A stretch of 64,000 bases of DNA, taken from positions 1,178,001-1,242,000 of the forward strand of contig NZ_CP052860.1 of the NCBI RefSeq assembly GCF_012935715.1, in the 5' to 3' direction. A program made the position numbers and the translations under genes. Positions 49,264 through 58,348 of the stretch are shown here, one piece after another. The stretch's first letter is position 1. The number at the start of each line of letters is the position of its first letter. The notes beneath the pieces were generated by a model that ran no database searches, had not been told where the DNA came from, and saw only the letters and a program-made list of their open reading frames with translations. This DNA comes from Pseudomonas sp. ADAK13 (lineage in GTDB: Bacteria > Pseudomonadota > Gammaproteobacteria > Pseudomonadales > Pseudomonadaceae).

Positions 49264-50223
49264 TCAGGGTTGATAGACCCGTGCAAAGCCTTCGCGGATC
49301 TTCTCTTCCGGCAACTCGTCGGCAATAAACACAATCACACTTTCCCGCAGCTCGCCTTCGGCCCATTCGGTGTCCCAATCGAACCCGTAGAGCTTCAGCA
49401 CGCCCTGGAACACCATGCGCCGGTCTTCCCCGGCAATGTTCAGGACGCCCTTGTAGCGCAGCAGTTGCTTGCCGTGGTCTTCCAGCAATTCGTTCATGAA
49501 CTCGCTGAGCTTGTCGATATCCAGCGGCTGGTCGGTGCGCAGCACCAGGCTGGAAATACGGTCGATGGACGGCGCCTGGCTCACCGGGCGCAGGCTCATG
49601 CCGGCGTTCAGGTTGAAGCCGCGCACATCCAGCAGTTCGGCAAGGTCGATCTTGCCGTGCTCCACTACACGAATCGGTGCCCGGCGGTTGATGCGGGTCA
49701 GGCGCTCGCTCAGGGCGTCAAAGGTGGCGTTGTCCACCAGGTCACGCTTGCTCACCAGCAGGCGGTCGGCAAACCCGATCTGCGCCTGGGCGATGGTCTG
49801 GGTCAGGTGGTGCTCGGCGTGGGCCGCGTCCACCAGGGTGATGATGCCGTCGAGGATGTAGCGCTCGCGCAGTTCTTCATCGATGAAAAAGGTCTGGGCT
49901 ACCGGGGCCGGGTCGGCCAGGCCGGTGCACTCGATCACCAGGCGGTCGAAGGCGATCTCGCCGCTGTCCAGGCGCTCCAGCAGCAGGTACAGGGCCTTGG
50001 TCAGGTCGGTGTGAATGGTGCAGCACACGCAGCCATTGGACAGGGTCATGACTTGCACCGGCTCGCTGCCCAGCAATTGGGTGTCGATACCGGCGTCGCT
50101 GAATTCGTTCTCGATCACGGCGATTTTCAAGCCGTGCTCGGCCTTGAGCAGGTGGCGCAACAAGGTGGTCTTGCCAGCGCCAAGAAAGCCGCTGAGGACG
50201 GTGACGGGGATGGGGGTTAACAA
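49264..50223 (-). CDS. yjiA: COG0523/CobW-type GTPase YjiA
   Basis: Cytosolic GTPase of the G3E metallochaperone group, 319 residues. Walker A is SGFLGAGKTTLLR (residues about 11 to 23). The metal-binding CVCC motif lies in NGCVCCTIHTDL (near residue 65). NKxD is replaced by SKRD, as in this family. The C-terminal CobW_C domain is present. E. coli YjiA binds zinc and other metals. The likely start is TTG 50223, with GGGAGA 8 nt upstream. It is downstream of cstA and yjiX on the same strand, the same three-gene set as E. coli btsT-yjiX-yjiA. Confidence 0.9.
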   Translation of the reverse strand: MLTPIPVTVLSGFLGAGKTTLLRHLLKAEHGLKIAVIENEFSDAGIDTQLLGSEPVQVMTLSNGCVCCTIHTDLTKALYLLLERLDSGEIAFDRLVIECTGLADPAPVAQTFFIDEELRERYILDGIITLVDAAHAEHHLTQTIAQAQIGFADRLLVSKRDLVDNATFDALSERLTRINRRAPIRVVEHGKIDLAELLDVRGFNLNAGMSLRPVSQAPSIDRISSLVLRTDQPLDIDKLSEFMNELLEDHGKQLLRYKGVLNIAGEDRRMVFQGVLKLYGFDWDTEWAEGELRESVIVFIADELPEEKIREGFARVYQP

Positions 50224-50255
50224 AACAACGATCTCCCATGCGCTAAAAGAAATGC

Positions 50256-50317
50256 AGGAGCCCGGCTTGCCGGCGATGGCGGTCTGAAGATCGCTATCGC
50301 CGGCAAGCCGGGCTCCT
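50256..50317. repeat. REP-type inverted repeat, GGAGCCCGG variant
   Basis: AGGAGCCCGGCTTGCCGGCG on the left and its complement on the right, 22-bp arms with a short centre. It lies between yjiX and yjiA, inside the putative operon. Confidence 0.85.
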
Positions 50318-50348
50318 ACAGTAGGGTGTTGGGCTCAAATGCGGTGCT

Positions 50349-50546
50349 TCAACAGCACTTGGGCCCGCCCTTGCCGCCGTAACGGGCTTCCTGGCGTTCC
50401 CGGAAGAACGCCTTGTAGTCCATCATCGGCTTGTCCGGGTGTTTGGTTTGCATATGCTCGACGTAGGTGTCGTAGTCGGGCATGCCGACCATCAGGCGCG
50501 CGGCCTGACCGAGGTATTTACCGAGGCGACTGATGTCATTGAACAT
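50349..50546 (-). CDS. yjiX: YbdD/YjiX family small protein (DUF466)
   Basis: Protein of 65 residues: [20 protein letters not shown] at the start, then [20 protein letters not shown], and a C-terminal GGKGGPKCC. This is the DUF466 family found next to CstA/BtsT carbon-starvation transporters. Function unknown. The Cys-Cys end is conserved and could bind metal, matching the neighbour YjiA. It starts 15 nt after cstA. Confidence 0.93.
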   Translation of the reverse strand: MFNDISRLGKYLGQAARLMVGMPDYDTYVEHMQTKHPDKPMMDYKAFFRERQEARYGGKGGPKCC

Positions 50547-50561
50547 GATTGCAATCCTCTA

Positions 50562-52628
50562 TCAAGCGTCCGGGATGGCCTGGTATGGCGCTTCTTTATC
50601 CGTACGTTCCTTTTTGCCCCAGGCGGCAATGCCGACCTTGAGCGCATAGAACAGGATGCTGAAGACCACGAACAGGAACAGCGCCGTCAGCGTTGCGTTG
50701 GTGTAGGCGTTCCAGATCACGTGCTGCATCTGGTCGATGCTCTTGGCCGGTGCGAGGATCTGGCCGCCGGCCAGGGCATCGCTGTATTTCTTGGCCAGCG
50801 ACAGGAAGCCGATCGCCGGGTTGGCGTCGAACAGCTTGATGAAGCCTGCGGTCACGGTGCAGATCAGCAGCCAGACTGCCGGCAGCATGGTCACCCAGAT
50901 GTAGCGTTGGCGTTTCATTTTGATCAGCACAACAGTGGCGAGCATCAGCGCGATACCGGCCAGCATCTGGTTGGAGATACCGAACAGCGGCCACAAGGTG
51001 TTGATGCCGCCCAGTGGGTCGATCACGCCTTGGTACAGCAGGTAACCCCACATGGCCACGCAACCTGCGGTGGCAATCAGGTTGGCTGTCCAGGACTCGG
51101 TACGCTTGAGCGCCGGTACGAAGGAGCCGAGCAGGTCCTGAAGCATGAAGCGACCGGCACGGGTACCGGCGTCGACTGCGGTCAGGATGAACAGCGCTTC
51201 GAACAGGATCGCAAAGTGGTACCAGAACGCCATGGTGTTTTCACCCGGCAGTACGCTGTGCAGGATCTGCGCGATACCGACCGCCAGGGTCGGCGCACCG
51301 CCGGCACGGGCCAGGATGGTGGACTCGCCGATGTCATGCGCCACTGCCTGCAACGCTTCCGGGGTAATCGCAAAACCCCAGCTGCTGACGGTTTGCGCAA
51401 CGGTCACCACGTCACCGCCCACAATTGCGGCCGGGCTGTTCATGGCGAAGTACACGCCAGGCTCGATCACCGAAGCGGCAACCATTGCCATGATGGCCAC
51501 GAACGACTCCATCAACATGCCGCCATAACCGATGTAACGGGCGTGCCCTTCACTGGCCAGCAACTTGGGCGTAGTGCCCGAGGAGATCAGCGCGTGGAAG
51601 CCCGACACGGCGCCACAGGCAATGGTGATGAACAGGAACGGGAACAGGCCGCCCTTCCACACCGGACCGGTGCCATCGATAAACTGGGTCAGCGCCGGCA
51701 TTTTCAGCTCTGGCATGGTCACCAGGATGCCGATCGCCAGGGCGATGATGGTGCCGATTTTCAGGAAGGTAGACAGGTAGTCGCGTGGCGCGAGAATCAG
51801 CCACACCGGCAGCACCGCCGCCACGAAACCGTAGCCGATCAACATCCAAGTAATCTGGATGCCGGTGAACGTAAAGGCCTTGCCCCATACCGGGTCAGCG
51901 GCAATCTGCCCGCCCAGCCAGATCGAGCCCAGCAGCAACAGCACGCCGATGATCGAGATCTCGCCGATGCGGCCCGGGCGGATGTAGCGCATGTAAATGC
52001 CCATGAACATCGCGATCGGGATGGTTGCCATCACCGTGAAGATGCCCCACGGGCTTTCGGCCAGGGCCTTGACCACGATCAGCGCCAGCACCGCGAGGAT
52101 GATGATCATGATCAGGAAGCAGCCAAACAGCGCGATGGTCCCGGGCACGCGGCCCATCTCTTCGCGGACCATGTCCCCCAGGGAACGGCCGTTGCGACGG
52201 GTGGACAGGAACAGGACCATGAAGTCCTGCACCGCGCCCGCCAGCACCACGCCGGCGATCAGCCATAACGTACCGGGCAGGTAGCCCATCTGCGCCGCCA
52301 GTACCGGACCGACCAAAGGCCCAGCGCCGGCGATTGCCGCGAAGTGGTGACCGAAAAGGATGTGTTTGTTGGTCGGCACATAGTCCAGACCGTCGTTGTT
52401 GAGCACAGCGGGGGTAGCCCGCAGTGGATCGAGCTGCATCACATGGTTAGCGATGAACAGACTGTAGTAACGGTAAGCAACCAGATAAATGGCCACTGCG
52501 GCGACCACAATCCACAAGGCGTTGATCGCCTCGCCGCGGCGCAAGGCCACTACGCCCAGGGCGCACGCTCCTACGATTGCCAGCAGCAGCCAGGGTAGAT
52601 GGCGTAGCAGGCTATTATTATTTTTCAT
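50562..52628 (-). CDS. cstA: CstA-family pyruvate/peptide transporter
   Basis: Polytopic inner-membrane protein of 688 residues with about 16 to 18 helices. The CstA family covers E. coli CstA and BtsT, a pyruvate:H+ symporter. The N-terminal signature NKHILFGHHFAAIAGAGPLVGP (quoted in part) and the SSGTTPKLL motif are visible. CstA was first linked to peptide use in carbon starvation. Which substrate this copy uses cannot be decided from sequence. It heads the cstA-yjiX-yjiA set and is divergent from mapZ. Confidence 0.93.
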   Translation of the reverse strand: MKNNNSLLRHLPWLLLAIVGACALGVVALRRGEAINALWIVVAAVAIYLVAYRYYSLFIANHVMQLDPLRATPAVLNNDGLDYVPTNKHILFGHHFAAIAGAGPLVGPVLAAQMGYLPGTLWLIAGVVLAGAVQDFMVLFLSTRRNGRSLGDMVREEMGRVPGTIALFGCFLIMIIILAVLALIVVKALAESPWGIFTVMATIPIAMFMGIYMRYIRPGRIGEISIIGVLLLLGSIWLGGQIAADPVWGKAFTFTGIQITWMLIGYGFVAAVLPVWLILAPRDYLSTFLKIGTIIALAIGILVTMPELKMPALTQFIDGTGPVWKGGLFPFLFITIACGAVSGFHALISSGTTPKLLASEGHARYIGYGGMLMESFVAIMAMVAASVIEPGVYFAMNSPAAIVGGDVVTVAQTVSSWGFAITPEALQAVAHDIGESTILARAGGAPTLAVGIAQILHSVLPGENTMAFWYHFAILFEALFILTAVDAGTRAGRFMLQDLLGSFVPALKRTESWTANLIATAGCVAMWGYLLYQGVIDPLGGINTLWPLFGISNQMLAGIALMLATVVLIKMKRQRYIWVTMLPAVWLLICTVTAGFIKLFDANPAIGFLSLAKKYSDALAGGQILAPAKSIDQMQHVIWNAYTNATLTALFLFVVFSILFYALKVGIAAWGKKERTDKEAPYQAIPDA

Positions 52629-52801
52629 TTTTATATTCCAGCCAGGGTGGACAGAAAGACAGCCATCCCGAGTTTAGCGCTACTGGCCTTAAAGGCCACC
52701 CCCCTACGTTGGTCTAGAGCCTTGCCGGGGCGAAAAAAGCAGAAATAATCGCCCCATGATGGCGCAGGGCTACAATTCTCTTATCCACAGAGGGTTTCAC
52801 C

Positions 52802-53170
52802 ATGAGCGAACAGCCTTCAGACCGACGCCGTTTCCGACGGATTGCCTTCGATGCCAAGACCGAGCTGACACAAGACGGCCATGTCTGGCCGGTGCAACTG
52901 GTGGATTTGTCGCTCAAGGGACTGCTCGTGCAACGGCCCGAAGGCTGGCAGGGCCATCGCTACGAGTCGTTCGACGTGGATATTCATCTGGACGCCGAGA
53001 CCGACGTGAAGATGCAAGTGCGGCTGACCCACGACGATCATGCGCAGCTGGGCTTTGTGTGCGAGCACATCGACCTCGACTCGATCAGCCACCTGCGGCG
53101 AATAATCGAGTTGAACCTGGGCGATCAGGAAGAGCTGGAGCGGGAATTCGCCGCCTTGCTGGAGATCTGA
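52802..53170 (+). CDS. mapZ: PilZ-domain c-di-GMP adaptor MapZ
   Basis: Protein of 122 residues, homologous to P. aeruginosa PA4608/MapZ. That protein binds c-di-GMP and then inhibits the chemotaxis methyltransferase CheR1. The N-terminal RRRFRRIAFDAKTEL holds the PilZ RxxxR motif (residues about 8 to 14). The (D/N)xSxxG motif appears as VDLSLKGLLV (near 37). The conserved C-terminal HIDLDSISHLRRIIELNLGD is present. It lies close to morA, a c-di-GMP enzyme with motility effects, separated by the transporter cluster. Confidence 0.88.
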   Translation: MSEQPSDRRRFRRIAFDAKTELTQDGHVWPVQLVDLSLKGLLVQRPEGWQGHRYESFDVDIHLDAETDVKMQVRLTHDDHAQLGFVCEHIDLDSISHLRRIIELNLGDQEELEREFAALLEI

Positions 53171-53174
53171 AAAT

Positions 53175-53263
53175 GTGGGAGCTGGCTTGCCTGCGATGGC
53201 GGTGTGTCAGTTTGCATATCAATTAGCTGATACACCGCCATCGCAGGCAAGCCCGGCTCCCAC
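53175..53263. repeat. REPIN-type inverted repeat
   Basis: The left arm begins GTGGGAGCTGGCTTGCCTGC and the right ends AAGCCCGGCTCCCAC. Arms of about 30 bp, one or two mismatches. It lies between the convergent mapZ and radA. Confidence 0.9.
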
Positions 53264-53285
53264 AGGGGTAATGTGTGGCTGGCGA

Positions 53286-54653
53286 CTATTCGAACAGGGC
53301 ATCCAGCGCCTGCTCCAGGCGGGTCACTCCGATCACCTGCAGCCCCGGCGGCATTTCTTTCGGGGCATTGCCCTTGGGCACAATGGCGCGCTTGAAGCCG
53401 TGCTTGGCCGCTTCTTTCAGGCGCTCCTGCCCGCTCGGCACCGGGCGCACTTCACCCGACAGGCCCACCTCGCCAAATACCAGCAAGTCGTGGGGCAACG
53501 GCCGGTTGCGCAGGCTGGACATCACCGCCGCCATCAACGCCAGGTCGGACGCGGTCTCCAGCACCTTGACCCCGCCCACCACGTTGAGGAACACGTCCTG
53601 GTCATGGGTGGGAATGCCGCCGTGGCGGTGCAGTACCGCCAGCAACATCGCCAGACGGTTCTGATCCAGGCCCAACGTGACCCGACGCGGGTTCGCCAGG
53701 TGGCTGTCATCCACCAGCGCCTGGACTTCCACCAGCATCGGCCGGGTGCCTTCCCACGTTGCCATCACCACACTGCCTGGGACTTCTTCCTGAGCGCGGG
53801 TCAGAAAAATCGCCGACGGGTTGGAGACTTCCTTCAAGCCCCGGTCGGTCATGGCGAACACACCCAATTCGTTGACCGCGCCAAAACGGTTCTTCACCGC
53901 CCGCAACAATCGCAACCGGCCGTCGGACTCGCCTTCGAAATACAGCACCGTGTCGACCATGTGTTCCAGCACCCGTGGCCCGGCCAGCGCGCCTTCTTTA
54001 GTCACATGGCCCACCAGGAAAATCGCCGTGCCGCTCTGTTTCGCGTAACGCACCAGCAATGCGGCACTTTCCCGCACCTGGGACACGCCACCCGGCGCCG
54101 ATTGCAGTTGTTCGGTGAAAATCGTCTGGATCGAGTCGATCACCATCACCTTGGGTTTTTCCAGGCGCGCGGTGGCGATGATGCTTTCAATGCAGGTTTC
54201 GGTCATCACCCGCAGCTGGTCCTGGGGCAACCCCAAGCGGCGGGCGCGCATGGCCACCTGTTGCTGGGATTCTTCGCCGGTGACATACAGCGCCGGCATA
54301 CGGCTGGCGATGCTGCACAGGGTTTGCAGCAGGATCGTGGATTTGCCGATGCCCGGGTCACCGCCGATCAGCACCACCGAGCCGTCCACCAGGCCGCCGC
54401 CCAGCACCCGGTCCAACTCGCCGGAGGCTGTGGAGAAACGCGGGATTTCTTCGACGCTGACTTCAGCCAGGGTCTTGATCTGGGTTTGTTGCCCGGTCCA
54501 GCCGGAGCGGCCGCTGGGGGCCACGGCGCCGCCACTTTCAATCATGGTTTCGGTGAGGGTGTTCCACGCACCGCATTCAGTGCACTGGCCGGCCCACTTG
54601 GGAAAGGTCGCACCGCACTCCGTGCAGCCATACATGCGCTTGGCCTTTGCCAT
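53286..54653 (-). CDS. radA: DNA recombination/repair protein RadA (Sms)
   Basis: Hexameric helicase that extends D-loops and processes recombination branches. The 455-residue protein has an N-terminal zinc finger (Cys10, 13, 24 and 27 in MYGCTECG and AGQCTECG). Walker A is GGDPGIGKST (97 to 106), followed by the RadA-specific VKNRFGAVNELGVFAM motif (about 258). The C-terminal Lon-protease-like domain lacks a Ser-Lys catalytic pair. Normal length. Confidence 0.97.
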   Translation of the reverse strand: MAKAKRMYGCTECGATFPKWAGQCTECGAWNTLTETMIESGGAVAPSGRSGWTGQQTQIKTLAEVSVEEIPRFSTASGELDRVLGGGLVDGSVVLIGGDPGIGKSTILLQTLCSIASRMPALYVTGEESQQQVAMRARRLGLPQDQLRVMTETCIESIIATARLEKPKVMVIDSIQTIFTEQLQSAPGGVSQVRESAALLVRYAKQSGTAIFLVGHVTKEGALAGPRVLEHMVDTVLYFEGESDGRLRLLRAVKNRFGAVNELGVFAMTDRGLKEVSNPSAIFLTRAQEEVPGSVVMATWEGTRPMLVEVQALVDDSHLANPRRVTLGLDQNRLAMLLAVLHRHGGIPTHDQDVFLNVVGGVKVLETASDLALMAAVMSSLRNRPLPHDLLVFGEVGLSGEVRPVPSGQERLKEAAKHGFKRAIVPKGNAPKEMPPGLQVIGVTRLEQALDALFE

Positions 54654-54688
54654 TTGAGAACCTCCAACCGAAAAACCGCGATGATAGC

Positions 54689-55228
54689 TCAGCGCGGCGC
54701 CGGGGTACGGATTTCACCGCTGGCCAAACGTGAAGCGCTGTTACCGATCGGGTCTTCGGCGTTGAGATCGGCGCCCTTGGCTTTCAGTTCGTCCAGCAGC
54801 TCCACACGTTTGAACAGCCCGGCATACATGGCCGCCGTTTGTCCGGCGCCGTTGCGCTGGTCGGGGTTGCAGTCGGTGGCAAGCAGACGCTGGGCGATTT
54901 TCAGCTCTCCCTTGAAGATCGCCCCCATCAACGCGGTGTTGCCGCGCTTGTCCTGCACGCAGGCATCGGCGCCGGCGGCGAGCAAACGATCCACGTACGC
55001 CCCCTCGCCGTGGTAGGCCGCGAGAATCAGCGCGGTGTAGCCTTTTTCGTCCTGGGTGTTCAGCGAATAGCCTGATTCGGTGAAGGTATTGAGCATGTCC
55101 ACGTCGCCACGGCGGGCCGCGTCGAAGTAGTAATCCTGGAGCTGTGTTTTTACCGCTTCCGGGTCGGACGACTCGGCATGAGCGGTAAAAGCCAGCAAGG
55201 CGGTGAATAAAGCGATGTAGATACGCAT
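54689..55228 (-). CDS. ankB: Secreted ankyrin-repeat protein AnkB-like
   Basis: Protein of 179 residues with a Sec signal peptide (MRIYIALFTALLAFTAHA) and about four ankyrin repeats between residues 30 and 165 (DEKGYTALILAAYHGE, DKRGNTALMGAIFKGE, NGAGQTAAMYAGLFKR). In P. aeruginosa AnkB lies next to periplasmic catalase KatB and is needed for full KatB activity. Here ankB lies 56 nt downstream of katB on the same strand, consistent with the same job in the periplasm. Confidence 0.9.
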   Translation of the reverse strand: MRIYIALFTALLAFTAHAESSDPEAVKTQLQDYYFDAARRGDVDMLNTFTESGYSLNTQDEKGYTALILAAYHGEGAYVDRLLAAGADACVQDKRGNTALMGAIFKGELKIAQRLLATDCNPDQRNGAGQTAAMYAGLFKRVELLDELKAKGADLNAEDPIGNSASRLASGEIRTPAPR

Positions 55229-55284
55229 GGCGTTTCTCCTGCCAGGTGTCGACGCCCCTTCGGGCGCCGACAGGGGCTAACCCA

Positions 55285-56826
55285 TCAGTCCGTCAGTTTT
55301 TCAGCCAGCGCCTTGACGCGGGCCAGGTCACCCTTGGCGACTTTGGTCACGCCGGTGCCGTACTCCGGATCAGCCTTGTAGAGGAACGACAGGATGATGT
55401 GCTTGCTCTCGTCATCGGTGGTGGCCAGGGAGCCACCAAAGTTGTCGATCAAGTCCTGACGCTCTTTCTTGTTGAACGAGCGGTACAAATCACCGGCCTG
55501 CTTGAAGTTCTGCTCACGCTGGATCTTCGCCTGCTGGGTGCTGCCCGACAGGGCCGACTGGCTGTAACGGGCGGTTTGCGGCTCTTCCCGTGGCAGCAGG
55601 CGGCTAGGCTGGTAGTTCACGCCGGTGGTGGTTTTGCCGAAGTTCATCGCGCCGTCCTGGTTACCGTTATTGACGGTTACCCGGGGTGCGTTGATCGGCA
55701 GTTGCAGAGCGTTTGGCCCCAGGCGGTACATTTGCGTGTCGGCATAGGAGAACACCCGGCCTTGCAGCAGGCGGTCTTCCGACGGCTCGATGCCCGGCAC
55801 CAGGTTCGCCGGGGCCATGGCCACTTGCTCGGTTTCCTGGAAGACGTTGGCCGGGTTGCGGTTCAGCACCATTTGCCCGACTTTGCGCTCCGGCACGTTT
55901 GGCCAGATCTTGGTGGCGTCCAGCGGGTCGAAATCAAACTTGGCCAAGTCCTCAGGTTTCAGCACTTGCACATACAAGTCCCACTTGGGGAAATCACCCT
56001 TGTTAATGTGCGTGACCAAGTCATTGGTCATATGGCTGTAATCGCGGCCCTGGACTTCAACCACTTGTTTTGGATCGAGGTTCTTGATGCCTTGCAGGCT
56101 CTTCCAGTGAAACTTGACGTAGTGCACTTCGCCCTTGGCGTTAATCAACTTATAGGCATGTACACCGTTGCCATCCATCTCGCGATAACTGGCCGGTGTA
56201 CCGGAGTCCGAGTACAACTCGGTCAATGTGCGCGTGGACTCTGGAACATGGGAGAAGAAGTCAAAACGACGGGAATCGTCATCCAGGTTAGTGCGCGGGT
56301 CAGGCTTAAAGGCATGAACCATGTCCGGGAACTTGATGGCGTCACGAATAAAGAACGTCGGGAAGTTGTTGCCTACCAGGTCCCAGTTGCCTTCGGCGGT
56401 GTAGAACTTGGTAGCAAACCCGCGCGGGTCACGCAGGGTTTCCGGCGAATGGTTGCCGTGAACGACCGCAGAGAAGCGCACAAACACCGGCGTGGCTTCA
56501 CCGGCGGCAAATACCTTGGCCTTGGTCAGGTCGCTGAGGTTGTCGGTGACGGTGAACGTACCGTGGGCGCCGGTGCCACGGGCATGCACCACACGCTCCG
56601 GGATACGTTCGCGGTCGAAGCGCTGCAACTTCTGGATCAGTTGCACGTCTTGCAACAGCACCGGGCCATTGGCCCCGGCAGTTTGCGAGTTCTGATTGTC
56701 ACCGACCGCCGCTCCATTATCGCGGGTGAGGTTGGCGGCGTGTACGGACAGCGAAAGAAGACTGGCGCCCATTACAAGCAGCACCCGTCGCGCAGAAACA
56801 GGCCCGCGGCTAATAGGGTTTTTCAT
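55285..56826 (-). CDS. katB: Periplasmic catalase KatB
   Basis: Haem catalase of 513 residues with an N-terminal signal sequence (ARRVLLVMGASLLSLSVHAA, about residues 12 to 31). It is thus exported, unlike KatA/KatE. The catalytic His lies in RERIPERVVHARGTGAHG (about residue 80), the catalytic Asn in the HGNHSPET/IRDAIKFPD region, and the haem-ligand Tyr in VFSYADTQMYRLG (about 365). It forms an operon with ankB. P. aeruginosa katB is induced by peroxide through OxyR. A matching site is not clear here. Confidence 0.95.
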   Translation of the reverse strand: MKNPISRGPVSARRVLLVMGASLLSLSVHAANLTRDNGAAVGDNQNSQTAGANGPVLLQDVQLIQKLQRFDRERIPERVVHARGTGAHGTFTVTDNLSDLTKAKVFAAGEATPVFVRFSAVVHGNHSPETLRDPRGFATKFYTAEGNWDLVGNNFPTFFIRDAIKFPDMVHAFKPDPRTNLDDDSRRFDFFSHVPESTRTLTELYSDSGTPASYREMDGNGVHAYKLINAKGEVHYVKFHWKSLQGIKNLDPKQVVEVQGRDYSHMTNDLVTHINKGDFPKWDLYVQVLKPEDLAKFDFDPLDATKIWPNVPERKVGQMVLNRNPANVFQETEQVAMAPANLVPGIEPSEDRLLQGRVFSYADTQMYRLGPNALQLPINAPRVTVNNGNQDGAMNFGKTTTGVNYQPSRLLPREEPQTARYSQSALSGSTQQAKIQREQNFKQAGDLYRSFNKKERQDLIDNFGGSLATTDDESKHIILSFLYKADPEYGTGVTKVAKGDLARVKALAEKLTD

Positions 56827-57112
56827 CGAGGTATCCTCTGGTTTTTTTAGTGCACATTGAGTTGTGCTTGCCAGAGGCTAGTGACCCGCGAGTCAGAAGA
56901 TAAATAGAAAAGCCGTACCACCCCGATAAAGAAAATAGTGTGGTAACCCCCTGAAATAGCGGGTATTCCGCGCGCGATTGGTGGCACTTTGCAAACTATT
57001 TGCGTTTTAATGTGTCGATAAAAACGGACACTGTTAGCAGTTGTGTCGAGCAAGCCTCGCCACACTGTCTTACACTGGCTTCTACCTCCTCATCTGTAAC
57101 AAGGAATAACCT
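56827..57112. other. Intergenic region between katB and mscL
   Basis: The divergent katB and mscL promoters should lie here. The stretch is AT-richer than its surroundings and has no gene. A partial OxyR-like pattern at 56904-56940 is too weak to call. Confidence 0.5.
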
Positions 57113-57529
57113 ATGGGCGTGTTAAGTGAGTTCAAGGCCTTCGCGGTCAAAGGTAATGTGGTCGACATGGCCGTCGGTATTATCATCGGCGCCGCCTTCG
57201 GGAAAATTGTTTCCTCGTTTGTAGGCGACGTAGTGATGCCCCCTATCGGTCTGTTGATCGGTGGTGTGGACTTCGGCGACCTGGCCGTCACACTCAAGGC
57301 TGCCCAAGGCGATGCGCCTGCAGTGGTGCTGGCATATGGCAAGTTCATCCAGAGCGTGATCGACTTCGTGATCGTCGCGTTTGCGATCTTCATGGGTGTG
57401 AAGGCCATCAACCGCCTGAAGCGTGAAGAGGCCGTGGCGCCTACCTTGCCGCCGGTTCCTACCAAGGAAGAAGAGCTGCTGGGAGAGATCCGCGATCTGC
57501 TCAAGGCACAGAACAGCAAGCCCGAGTAA
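57113..57529 (+). CDS. mscL: Large-conductance mechanosensitive channel MscL
   Basis: Homopentameric emergency valve that opens at high membrane tension after hypo-osmotic shock. The 138-residue protein starts [20 protein letters not shown] and has TM1 ([19 protein letters not shown], the gate helix) and TM2 ([20 protein letters not shown]). A cytoplasmic helix bundle follows ([18 protein letters not shown]). Length is normal. Confidence 0.98.
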   Translation: MGVLSEFKAFAVKGNVVDMAVGIIIGAAFGKIVSSFVGDVVMPPIGLLIGGVDFGDLAVTLKAAQGDAPAVVLAYGKFIQSVIDFVIVAFAIFMGVKAINRLKREEAVAPTLPPVPTKEEELLGEIRDLLKAQNSKPE

Positions 57530-57545
57530 GCTCGGCAGATAAAGC

Positions 57546-57573
57546 AAAGGCGCCTTCGGGGCGCCTTTGTTTT
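57546..57573. terminator. Bidirectional terminator mscL/fpr
   Basis: Stem AAAGGCGCC/GGCGCCTTT with a 5-nt loop (57546-57568) between the convergent mscL and fpr genes. T-rich on the right and A-rich on the left. Confidence 0.88.
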
Positions 57574-58348
57574 ACCAGTAGTTTTCTACGGCCACCTGGC
57601 CGGGGCGACGGGTCAGGCTCAGTTGCATGTCGCGTTGCTTGAGCAACTGGCGGGTGTCATCGATCATCTGCGGGTTGCCGCAAATCATCACCCTGGAATG
57701 CTCGGGGGTCAGCTCGACGCCGGCAGCGCGCTCCAGTTCGCCATTCTCGATCAGCGTGGTAATCCGTCCATTCAGTGCGCCCGGATGTTGCTCACGGGTG
57801 ACGATGGGAACGTAAGTGAGCTTGTGGGCGTGTTCCGCCAGGTACTCGCGTTCACCCAGTTCATGGATCAGTGACTGATAGGCCAACTCCCGGGCCTCCC
57901 GCGCGCTGTAGACCAGGATGATGCGCTCGAATTTTTCCCACACCTCGAAGTCCTGCAGGATCGACAGAAACGGCGCAATGCCAGTCCCGGTGCCCAACAG
58001 CCAGAGATCGCGGCCATCCACAAACCGGTCAAGGGTGAGGAAGCCCGTGGCCTGGCGCTCCACCAACAAGGTATCGCCCTCACGCAGGCGGCTCAGTTCA
58101 CTGGTGAACTCACCGCCCGGCACCACGATGGAGAAAAAATCCAGGTGCTCATCAAACGGCGAGGACACCACCGAATAGGCACGCCACACAATGCTGCCAT
58201 CGGCCTTGGTGACGCCCAGGCGCACGAATTGGCCGGCGCGAAATCGAAAGCCCGGGTCCCGGGTCGTACGCAGGGTAAACAGGCTGGGGGTCAGGGATTG
58301 CACGTCAAGCAACGTCTGGCGGGTGAATTTTTCAGCACTGGCCGTCAT
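57572..58348 (-). CDS. fpr: Ferredoxin-NADP reductase Fpr
   Basis: FAD enzyme that passes electrons between NADPH and ferredoxin/flavodoxin, important in redox stress. From ATG 58348 it has 258 residues. The FAD site RAYSVVSSPFDEHLDFF begins near residue 55. The NADP site GTGTGIAPFLSI is near 110. The C-terminal YW (AVENYW) stacks on flavin in this subclass. The frame to 58405 is not conserved. P. aeruginosa has FprA and FprB; I have not decided which this matches. Confidence 0.93.
   Translation of the reverse strand: MTASAEKFTRQTLLDVQSLTPSLFTLRTTRDPGFRFRAGQFVRLGVTKADGSIVWRAYSVVSSPFDEHLDFFSIVVPGGEFTSELSRLREGDTLLVERQATGFLTLDRFVDGRDLWLLGTGTGIAPFLSILQDFEVWEKFERIILVYSAREARELAYQSLIHELGEREYLAEHAHKLTYVPIVTREQHPGALNGRITTLIENGELERAAGVELTPEHSRVMICGNPQMIDDTRQLLKQRDMQLSLTRRPGQVAVENYW

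Noticed and set aside
56904..56940. OxyR-like site (ATAG-N7-GTAC-N7-ATAA-N7-AGTG) upstream of katB
   Set aside because: Only the first and third quarters match the ATAG/CTAT tetramer pattern, which is too weak to call without binding data.
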